12,204 nt of DNA from JBBKWG01 sp037968835. GTDB taxonomy: Bacteria; Pseudomonadota; Alphaproteobacteria; Rhodobacterales; Rhodobacteraceae. The notes beneath the pieces were generated by a model, which was given only the letters and a program-made list of their open reading frames with translations, was not told the origin of the DNA and made no database searches. The stretch is from the NCBI GenBank assembly GCA_037968835.1, contig JBBKWG010000240.1, positions 1 through 12,204 of the forward strand. Direction: 5' to 3'. Shown piece after piece: positions 6,450 through 12,204 of this stretch; within the stretch, counting starts at the first letter, position 1, and every line of letters begins with the position of its first letter. The position numbers and the translations under genes were made by a program.

Positions 6450-7298
6450 ATGGCGGACGATCCCAAAACACTTGTTTCAACCGAATGGCTTTCAAGCCAT
6501 TTGAAAGACCCCGACCTGAGAATTCTGGACGCGTCGTGGTATCTGCCGGACATGAATCGCGATGCGCGGGCCGAGTTCGAAGCCGCACACATTCCCGGAG
6601 CTCGGTTTTTCGACATCGACGAGATTAGCGATCAGCGATCCAACATGCCTCACATGGCGCCGCCTACGGAAAAGTTCATCAGCCGGATGCGCGCCATGGG
6701 CGTTGGCGATGGACACCAAGTGATCGTCTATGACGGTGCGGGCATGTTTTCAGCGGCGCGAGTCTGGTGGCTGTTTCGCTTGATGGGAAAGACGGATGTC
6801 GCCGTTCTGGACGGTGGATTTCCCAAGTGGACCGCTGAAGGAAGACCGCTCGAAGACATGCCACCGGTGATGCGCGACCGTCACATCACCGTGTCACGTC
6901 AAAACCAATTGGTGCGGGACGTCACTCAGGTAGCTGCCGCATCCAAACTCGGAGATCACGAAATCATTGATGCGCGAGCGCCCGGTCGTTTTCGCGGGGA
7001 AGAGGCGGAACCGCGTCCGGGACTTCGCGCAGGCCACATACCCGGTTCCAGGAATGTGCACTATCGCACACTTCTGGCCGATGATGGGACAATGAAATCC
7101 GTCACCGAACTGCGCGAGGTCTTTGCCCGCGCCGGCGTCGATTTGACACGACCAGCGATTACATCCTGCGGATCCGGAGTGACCGCCGCGATCATTTCAC
7201 TGGCGCTCGAACGGCTGGGACATCGACAACATTCGCTTTACGACGGATCCTGGGCCGAGTGGGGGATGTATGACGATCTGAAGGTCGAGACCGGGTGA
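6450..7298 (+). CDS. sseA: 3-mercaptopyruvate sulfurtransferase
   Basis: A 282-residue two-domain rhodanese protein, nearly the length of E. coli SseA (281). It transfers sulfur from 3-mercaptopyruvate to a thiophilic acceptor. The N-terminal, non-catalytic rhodanese domain shows VSTEWLSSHL and AHIPGARFFDID. The C-terminal domain shows DARAPGRFRGEE, AGHIPGSRNVHY and the active-site loop CGSGVTA with Cys240. CGSGVT is the mercaptopyruvate type; thiosulfate rhodaneses usually have CRxGxT. The ATG at 6450 is preceded by GGGGA. The stop overlaps the next gene's GTG as GTGA. The presence, two genes on, of an aminotransferase able in principle to make mercaptopyruvate supports the call. Confidence 0.95.
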   Translation: MADDPKTLVSTEWLSSHLKDPDLRILDASWYLPDMNRDARAEFEAAHIPGARFFDIDEISDQRSNMPHMAPPTEKFISRMRAMGVGDGHQVIVYDGAGMFSAARVWWLFRLMGKTDVAVLDGGFPKWTAEGRPLEDMPPVMRDRHITVSRQNQLVRDVTQVAAASKLGDHEIIDARAPGRFRGEEAEPRPGLRAGHIPGSRNVHYRTLLADDGTMKSVTELREVFARAGVDLTRPAITSCGSGVTAAIISLALERLGHRQHSLYDGSWAEWGMYDDLKVETG

Positions 7299-7861
7299 AG
7301 ATTGTGCGCAAAGGCACGGAAGTTCCCTACACGGTCACCTATCTGGAGATGCCCCGGAGACCTGACTGGGATTGGCCGCACCTGCCGTCTGGAATCACCG
7401 CCACGCTCTTGAAGGCAGAGAAGCCGCCGGTCTGGTATTTCTTGTCGCTCTACGATGCAGTCGGGCGCGATTATGCATGGGAAGACATTCACAAACGCAA
7501 ACACAGTGAAATTGAAGCGTGGCTGACCGACGGCGCGATGTCGCTTTTCACGCTGACTTCCAAAGGTTGGCCGCACGGATTTTTCCTTTTGGATGCGGGC
7601 AAACCAGGTATCTGCGATCTCGCCTATTTCGGTCTCGTTCCCGAAGCGGTCGGCGGCGGACTGGGAACTTTTCTGCTGAAGACCGCAATTTTGACGTGTT
7701 GGGATTCTCCGGGCGTTCAGAAGCTGACCGTAAACACTTGCACACTCGACCACCCACGGGCGCTGGCAACCTATCAGAAAAACGGTTTCGTGCCTGTTCG
7801 ACGTGAAGGCCACACGCGCATTCTCAACCGCGACCGCGATTTGTCGCTCATCCCTGACTGA
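7295..7861 (+). CDS. GNAT family N-acetyltransferase
   Basis: A 188-residue GCN5-related N-acetyltransferase. Motif A, the acetyl-CoA pyrophosphate loop, is LAYFGLVPEAVGGGLGTFLL (residues 109-128). Motif B follows as NTCTLDHPRALATYQKNGF (147-165), with Tyr160 where the family often has a general acid. Such enzymes acetylate an amine on a small molecule, peptide or protein; the acceptor is unknown here. The start is a GTG at 7295 overlapping the sseA stop by four bases, with no strong ribosome binding site, so coupling to sseA is likely. The next gene begins 9 bases after its stop. The first 100 residues hold no motif I can name. Confidence 0.9.
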   Translation: MKIVRKGTEVPYTVTYLEMPRRPDWDWPHLPSGITATLLKAEKPPVWYFLSLYDAVGRDYAWEDIHKRKHSEIEAWLTDGAMSLFTLTSKGWPHGFFLLDAGKPGICDLAYFGLVPEAVGGGLGTFLLKTAILTCWDSPGVQKLTVNTCTLDHPRALATYQKNGFVPVRREGHTRILNRDRDLSLIPD

Positions 7862-7863
7862 GG
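7860..7863 (+). promoter_or_regulatory. Ribosome binding site of the aminotransferase gene
   Basis: GAGG overlaps the stop codon of the acetyltransferase gene and sits 7 nt before the ATG at 7871. It favours this ATG over the TTG at 7868. Confidence 0.65.
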
Positions 7864-7870
7864 CACTTTG

Positions 7871-9055
7871 ATGTTGAACAACCTGAAGCCGCAGCCCGCC
7901 GACAAGATCCTGGCGCTGGTGCAAATGTTTCGTGACGATCCTCGGACGGACAAAGTGGATCTAGGGGTCGGTGTCTACAAGGATGCCGAGGGTCGGACCC
8001 CGGTGATGCGTGCGGTCAAATCCGCCGAACGTCACCTCGTCGAAACCCAAGGGACCAAGTCTTACACCGGTCTCGCGGGCGATCCGGCATTCGCGAAAGC
8101 CATGAAAGGTCTCATTCTCGGCGACAGTGTTGGGGATAACCGCGTCGCGGCGGTCGCGACACCCGGTGGAACTGGCGCAGTCCGGCAAGGACTTGAACTG
8201 ATGCGTTACGCGGACAAGGCGTCGACCATCTGGCTGAGCCTACCAACATGGCCGAACCATCCGTCTATCGTGAATTATCTTGGCGTGCCGATGCGCGAGT
8301 ATCGTTATTTCGACGAAAAGACCCGAGGTGTCGACTTCGAAGCGATGATGGCGGACTTGGCGGACGTGAAGCTCGGCGACTTGGTGCTGCTACACGGTTG
8401 CTGCCATAATCCGACCGGTGCCAATCTGACCGAGGCGGAGTGGCACGCGGTCGCCGATCATCTTGAGGCTACCGGAGCGATTCCATTCATCGACATCGCC
8501 TATCAGGGCTTCGGCGACGGGCTGGACGAAGATGCCTACGGCACGCGTCACCTCGTCTCGCGTTTGCCCGAGGTAATCATCGCTGCCAGTTGTTCAAAGA
8601 ATTTTGGCGTCTACCGCGAGCGGACCGGACTTCTCATGGCCATTGCCGAGGGTGACAAGGCGCGTAACGAAGCGCAGGCGACGATGGCATATCTCAATCG
8701 ACAGAATTATTCGTTCCCGCCGGATCACGGCGCGCGCTGTGTCCAGATGATTCTCGATGATCCGGCGCTGCGCGCTGATTGGAAAAGCGAACTGGAAGAC
8801 GTCCGCACCGGCATGTTGGCGCTCCGCAAGAAGCTGGCCGAGGAATTGCGCCAACGGACCAATTCCGACCGTTTCGATTTCCTCGCACATCACCGCGGAA
8901 TGTTCTCGCGATTGGGCGCAACCCCAGAACAAGTGGCGCAGATGCGTGACGTGCATGGAATTTACATGGTCGGAGATAGCCGGATCAATATCGCCGGTCT
9001 GAACGACAACACGGTCCCGATCCTGGCCGAAGCGATCGTCAGAGTCGGAGTCTGA
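7871..9055 (+). CDS. Class I aspartate/aromatic aminotransferase
   Basis: A 394-residue PLP enzyme of the AspC/TyrB subgroup (E. coli enzymes are 396-397). It exchanges amino groups between dicarboxylic or aromatic amino acids and 2-oxo acids. The PLP lysine is Lys243 in SCSKNFGVYRERTG. Other matches are Trp127 in LPTWPNH, Asn180 in HNPTG, Asp208 and Tyr211 in IDIAYQGFGDG, Arg251 and the substrate-carboxylate Arg371 in DSRINIAG. Aspartate versus aromatic preference cannot be settled by eye. Family members also transaminate cysteine to 3-mercaptopyruvate, which would feed SseA two genes upstream. It is the last gene of this unit and converges on folC, 16 bases away, with no visible terminator. 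Confidence 0.95.
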   Translation: MLNNLKPQPADKILALVQMFRDDPRTDKVDLGVGVYKDAEGRTPVMRAVKSAERHLVETQGTKSYTGLAGDPAFAKAMKGLILGDSVGDNRVAAVATPGGTGAVRQGLELMRYADKASTIWLSLPTWPNHPSIVNYLGVPMREYRYFDEKTRGVDFEAMMADLADVKLGDLVLLHGCCHNPTGANLTEAEWHAVADHLEATGAIPFIDIAYQGFGDGLDEDAYGTRHLVSRLPEVIIAASCSKNFGVYRERTGLLMAIAEGDKARNEAQATMAYLNRQNYSFPPDHGARCVQMILDDPALRADWKSELEDVRTGMLALRKKLAEELRQRTNSDRFDFLAHHRGMFSRLGATPEQVAQMRDVHGIYMVGDSRINIAGLNDNTVPILAEAIVRVGV

Positions 9056-9071
9056 CCTAACCCACCACGCG

Positions 9072-10346
9072 CTAGCCGTTTTCGCGAAGCACGGTTCCAG
9101 CAAGGTAAAGCGAACCGCATATCAGAATGCGCGCAGAGGGAGACTGTGCGGTGATGCCATCAATGGCGTCGGCGACCGATGCGGCGACGACCGATGGCAG
9201 GCCGATATTGTCAGCGGCTTTGGCGGTGTCTTCGGCAGACAAAGTGGCGGCCTCTCCGGGGATGGCGACCGCGTAGAGTTGCTGCGCATGTGCCGCCAGG
9301 GGCCGAAGATAACCCTCGACGTCTTTCGTGGACAACATCCCGCAGATCATGAACGTCGGGCGCGCCGGCATCCGGGCAAGCGTTTCAGCCAGCGCCACGC
9401 CTGCAGCCGGGTTGTGGCCACCGTCAAGCCAGATCTCGGCCTCCCGAGCCGCATCGACGAGCGGCCCCTTGATCAGACGCTGCATTCGCGCTGGCCAGAA
9501 CGCGGTCGTCACAGCGCCTTCGCAGGCCTTTTCGCCGAAACCGAGGTGGCGCAGCGCCGCAATTGCCATGCCGGCATTTCCGATCTGGTGGGGGCCGCGC
9601 AGGTTCGGTAACGGCAAGTCAAGCAGGCCGGTTTCATCCTGAAACACCATTCGCCCGCGCTCTTCAAATGCGTGCCAATGCTGACCATACGCGACCACGG
9701 GCGCTCCGAATTTCGCCGCCTCCGCTTCGATGACTTCCAGCGCCGCGTCGTGTTGCGGGCCAACGACGACCGGAACGCCACGTTTGATGATGCCTGCCTT
9801 CTGGAAGGCGATCTCGCCTATCGTTTCGCCAAGAAATTGCTGATGATCGAGGTCGATCTTGGTGATGATAGTCAGTCGCGGCCTCTGGATCACGTTCGTC
9901 GCATCGTGGCGTCCGCCAAGACCGACTTCAAGAAGCGTCCAGTCCGCCTTTTCGCGAACGAATGCCAGAAATGCCGCAACCGTAGTTATCTCGAAATAGG
10001 TGATCGTTGCGCCATCGTTCGCGCGATAAACTTCGTCCAATATGTCCGAAAGCTGCTTTTCGGGGATGATCTGCCCCGCGACACGTATGCGTTCGTGGAA
10101 GCGCGCGAGATGCGGCGACGTGTAGGCGTGCGCAACCTGTCCCTCGGCCTCGATCCCGGCGCGGATCATGGCTTGTGTCGACCCTTTGCCGTTGGTTCCG
10201 GCGACATGGATCACCGGGGGAAGCGACAGATGCGGGTTGCCGACGGCTTCCAGGCAACGCCACATCCGATCCAGGGTCAGGTCGATGATTTTCGGATGCA
10301 GCGCCATCATCCGCGCAAGAATGGCGTCGGAACCTTTCGCGGTCAT
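9072..10346 (-). CDS. folC: Bifunctional dihydrofolate / folylpolyglutamate synthase
   Basis: A 424-residue Mur-ligase-like ATP-dependent enzyme (E. coli FolC is 422). It adds glutamate to dihydropteroate, giving dihydrofolate, and extends the polyglutamate tail of folates. The P-loop is AGTNGKGST (residues 49-57), TSPHL follows at 76-80, then LEVGLGGRHDATN (139-151) and KIDLDHQQFLGETIGEIAFQKAGI, where Lys183 matches the carbamylated lysine. LDGGHNPAA marks the C-terminal domain. The ATG at 10346 lies 10 nt after AAGGA (10357-10361). It follows accD on the same strand, an arrangement common in proteobacteria, after a 99-nt gap. Confidence 0.97.
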   Translation of the reverse strand: MTAKGSDAILARMMALHPKIIDLTLDRMWRCLEAVGNPHLSLPPVIHVAGTNGKGSTQAMIRAGIEAEGQVAHAYTSPHLARFHERIRVAGQIIPEKQLSDILDEVYRANDGATITYFEITTVAAFLAFVREKADWTLLEVGLGGRHDATNVIQRPRLTIITKIDLDHQQFLGETIGEIAFQKAGIIKRGVPVVVGPQHDAALEVIEAEAAKFGAPVVAYGQHWHAFEERGRMVFQDETGLLDLPLPNLRGPHQIGNAGMAIAALRHLGFGEKACEGAVTTAFWPARMQRLIKGPLVDAAREAEIWLDGGHNPAAGVALAETLARMPARPTFMICGMLSTKDVEGYLRPLAAHAQQLYAVAIPGEAATLSAEDTAKAADNIGLPSVVAASVADAIDGITAQSPSARILICGSLYLAGTVLRENG

Positions 10347-10445
10347 GGTCGAAGCGTCCTTCCGGAAAATCGGGAACCTGCACCAATTATAGAAGGTCTG
10401 TCTGAAGCTGTGCGCAGAATCGCGGCAAGGCGCCGCGCAATCGCG
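10347..10445 (-). promoter_or_regulatory. accD-folC gap with hairpin and possible folC promoter
   Basis: Ninety-nine bases between the accD stop and the folC start. A perfect 6-bp hairpin, CGCGGC-GCCTT-GCCGCG, occupies 10421-10437 just after accD; no T-run follows, so it is not a classic terminator. Further on, TATAAT (minus strand, 10386-10391) lies about 40 bases before the folC ATG, but the hexamer 17 nt upstream (CGCACA) is a poor -35. The pair may give folC some independent or attenuated expression; that is inference. Confidence 0.35.
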
Positions 10446-11384
10446 TCAGGGCGCAGGTTCTGCGGCCACATTCGCTTCGGCTTTTTCAATCGGCGATTCG
10501 ACACTTGGCGGCGGCAAGTCTCCGGCGACGGCAGGCGACAAACCAAGCAACAGCCGCACGATTGTAACGAGTTCGCTTTTCATCTCGCTACGATGCGTGA
10601 CCCGATCGAGCATACCGTGATCCAGCAAATACTCGGCTCGCTGAAAACCGTCCGGAAGTTTCTCCCGGATAGTCTGTTCAATGACACGGGGACCGGCAAA
10701 GCAGATCAGCGCATTCGGCTCGGCAATATGGATGTCACCCAGCATCGCATAGCTGGCAGTAACGCCACCCGTCGTCGGATGCGTCAAAACGACAATGTAG
10801 GGAAGGCCCGCGTCGCGAAGCATCTCGATTGCAACCGTGGTGCGCGGCATCTGCATCAAGCTCAGGATGCCCTCTTGCATCCTCGCGCCGCCGGCTGCCG
10901 AGAATAGAATGAGTGGACGTTTCTTCTCAACCGCGCGTTCGCAAGCTGCGATAATCGCGTTGCCGACATACATCCCCATTGAACCGGCCATGAAACTGAA
11001 GTCCTGCGCGGCGGCAACAATCGGTGTACGACCGATTTCGCCTTCCGCAACCAACATCGCTTCTTTCTCGCCCGTCGCCTTCTGCGCCGCCTTCATGCGC
11101 TCGGGGTATCGCTTTTGATCGCGGAAATGCAGGGGATCCGACAATGGCGTCGGCACCGGTACTTCCACAAACACGCCGTTGTCGAACAGCGCCGTGAAGC
11201 GATCGCGCGGTGTGATGTTCATGTGGTGATTGCAATTGGTGCAGACGTTCAAATTGTCCGCCAACTCGCGATGAAACAGCATGGTCCCGCATTCCGGGCA
11301 CTTCGACCAAAGATTCTCGGGCACTTCCCTGCGTGAGAACAGCGAGTTGATCTTCGGGCGTACGTAGTTCGAAATCCAATTCAT
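10446..11384 (-). CDS. accD: Acetyl-CoA carboxylase, carboxyltransferase subunit beta
   Basis: A 312-residue AccD. With AccA it forms the carboxyltransferase that moves carboxyl from biotinylated AccB to acetyl-CoA, giving malonyl-CoA for fatty acid synthesis. The zinc ribbon is complete: Cys29, Cys32, Cys48 and Cys51 (C-x2-C-x15-C-x2-C). The crotonase-fold core shows SMGMYVGNAI, SAAGGARMQEG and HPTTGGVTASYAMLGD. The last 30 residues are rich in Pro, Ala and Glu and look disordered, a common species-specific tail. The N-terminus MNWISNYVRPKINSLF is canonical, so the ATG at 11384 is firm even though no clear ribosome binding site precedes it. accA is not in the window. Confidence 0.98.
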   Translation of the reverse strand: MNWISNYVRPKINSLFSRREVPENLWSKCPECGTMLFHRELADNLNVCTNCNHHMNITPRDRFTALFDNGVFVEVPVPTPLSDPLHFRDQKRYPERMKAAQKATGEKEAMLVAEGEIGRTPIVAAAQDFSFMAGSMGMYVGNAIIAACERAVEKKRPLILFSAAGGARMQEGILSLMQMPRTTVAIEMLRDAGLPYIVVLTHPTTGGVTASYAMLGDIHIAEPNALICFAGPRVIEQTIREKLPDGFQRAEYLLDHGMLDRVTHRSEMKSELVTIVRLLLGLSPAVAGDLPPPSVESPIEKAEANVAAEPAP

Positions 11385-11443
11385 AGTGACCGGGTGCTTT
11401 TTGACGTTGCGTTCCAGTTAAGCCGCGCGACCGGGAAATGCAA

Positions 11444-12204
11444 TCAGACCCTCAGGACGCGTCGGATCAGGAGCCAGACCAGAATTATCGCGAATAGATC
11501 GACGAAAACCGTCGGCGAAAGCGCAAGCGGCTGCCCCAGACCAACGGGGTTTTTATACAGAGACAGCCCGGTAACCGTGCCTTCCGTTGAGATGAACAAC
11601 AAGGCCAGTGCGTTGTTGGCGAAATGGAATCCCCACGCAGCGCCGATGCTGCCGGTGCGAGCCGTAAGATCCGCCGCGAGCAAGCCGAAGATGAATGCAG
11701 CGGTGACGTAGACAATCGAATTCTGCGACGGAATGTAGGGAACATAATGCGCCAGTCCGAATGAAAGCGCGGGCACCAACAGCCAGATTGCAGGATTGCG
11801 AAACCGCGCGGCAAGTTGGCTTTGAAGATAGCCGCGGAAAAACAGTTCTTCGGCACCGGTCTGAGCGGCGATTGAGATTACGGCGATGGGAAGCCACAGC
11901 AGCCAGGTCGTGAGGGACAGGTTTGGCTGTAATTCACCGAAGGACCAGGGCGGCAGAAGCACGAGCAATCCAAGCACGAAAAATGCGACGCCGGCACCGA
12001 TAGAGAACTGGCGAAGTGTCTTGGGAATACGCCCAATCATGCTTTGAAGGGTTCTTTTTTGCCAAATCCGGGCGGCCATTGCCGTCCCGACACCCATCCC
12101 GGCAATGATCAACAGATACAAAACCGCGCGGGAGGGTATGTCGGGAGGTAGGCCGACAATGCGAAATGCTGCGTCTGGAAAGTTGGTCTGCCAGATCAAG
12201 GACA
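11444..12204 (-). CDS. CPBP family intramembrane metalloprotease, 3' part
   Basis: About 252 codons of a multi-pass membrane protein of the CPBP (Rce1/Abi, PF02517) family; the frame is still open at the right edge, so the true start is probably outside. A TTG at 12199 is the only start near the edge and would leave out part of the expected first membrane region. Numbering from that TTG, the three catalytic motifs are present: EELFFRG (Glu117, Glu118, Arg122), FGLAH (Phe148, His151) and HFANN (His192, Asn196). Family members cleave substrates within the inner membrane; bacterial roles range from peptide processing to bacteriocin self-immunity, and the substrate here is unknown. It ends 59 bases before accD on the same strand and may be co-transcribed with it. 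Confidence 0.9.
   Translation of the reverse strand, partial: SLIWQTNFPDAAFRIVGLPPDIPSRAVLYLLIIAGMGVGTAMAARIWQKRTLQSMIGRIPKTLRQFSIGAGVAFFVLGLLVLLPPWSFGELQPNLSLTTWLLWLPIAVISIAAQTGAEELFFRGYLQSQLAARFRNPAIWLLVPALSFGLAHYVPYIPSQNSIVYVTAAFIFGLLAADLTARTGSIGAAWGFHFANNALALLFISTEGTVTGLSLYKNPVGLGQPLALSPTVFVDLFAIILVWLLIRRVLRV

Noticed and set aside
6488..6503. Perfect 7-bp palindrome ATGGCTT-TC-AAGCCAT in the sseA coding region
   Set aside because: It lies within sense codons, has a 2-nt loop, and has no feature around it suggesting a regulatory role.
9672..10907. A 411-codon open frame on the plus strand across folC and accD
   Set aside because: It is antisense to two secure housekeeping genes, crosses their junction, and its product is Arg-rich with no family resemblance. 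It is a shadow of the codon bias of the real genes.
1..12204. Mobile element, prophage, CRISPR array, tRNA or defence system
   Set aside because: No transposase, integrase, terminal repeats, regularly spaced repeats or tRNA cloverleaf were seen on either strand. All confident genes are metabolic, regulatory or RNA-modification genes with similar composition.

Overview
The window looks like ordinary chromosomal DNA from an alphaproteobacterium, most probably of the Rhodobacterales/Rhodobacteraceae. The reasons are a moderately high GC content, very tight gene packing, the accD-folC pair with an AccD N-terminus of the type I associate with that group, and frequent 1-4 nt start/stop overlaps. 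That lineage call rests on recognition of protein sequences, not on a search. There is no rRNA, tRNA, CRISPR array, insertion sequence, phage gene or plasmid function that I can see.

Layout from left to right. (1) Bases 1-575, minus strand: the first 191 codons of a gamma-glutamyltransferase-family protein without a signal peptide, running off the left edge. (2) Bases 576-945: a gap of about 370 bases with no convincing gene. (3) Bases 946-1783, minus: a two-gene partner-switching unit, rsbV-like STAS antagonist followed by rsbW-like HATPase. (4) Bases 1874-4802, plus: a compact run of acetyl-CoA acetyltransferase, free methionine-(R)-sulfoxide reductase (GAF type), LysE/RhtB-type exporter and RluA-type pseudouridine synthase. 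The first three are joined by 1- and 4-nt overlaps. The last two are separated by 33 nt, which hold most of a 14-codon mini-ORF with its own ribosome binding site. (5) Bases 4821-6260, minus: an NAD(P)-type aldehyde dehydrogenase. (6) Bases 6450-9055, plus: 3-mercaptopyruvate sulfurtransferase, GNAT acetyltransferase and class I aspartate/aromatic aminotransferase, probably one operon. (7) Bases 9072-12204, minus: folC, accD, and the C-terminal part of a CPBP-family membrane protease that enters from the right edge.

How the genes fit together. The aminotransferase can in principle convert cysteine to 3-mercaptopyruvate, the substrate of the adjacent SseA, so unit 6 reads as a sulfur/amino-acid unit. 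Unit 4 mixes acyl-CoA metabolism, methionine oxide repair, amino-acid export and RNA modification, and its logic is unclear beyond co-transcription. Unit 7 supplies fatty acid (AccD) and folate (FolC) biosynthesis. Unit 3 would control a sigma factor or another output that is not encoded here.

I did not find a clear, previously undescribed system. The points most worth a second look are the mini-ORF bridging the exporter and rluA, the sulfurtransferase/GNAT/aminotransferase unit, the phosphatase-less RsbV/RsbW pair, and the unexplained gap at 576-945.
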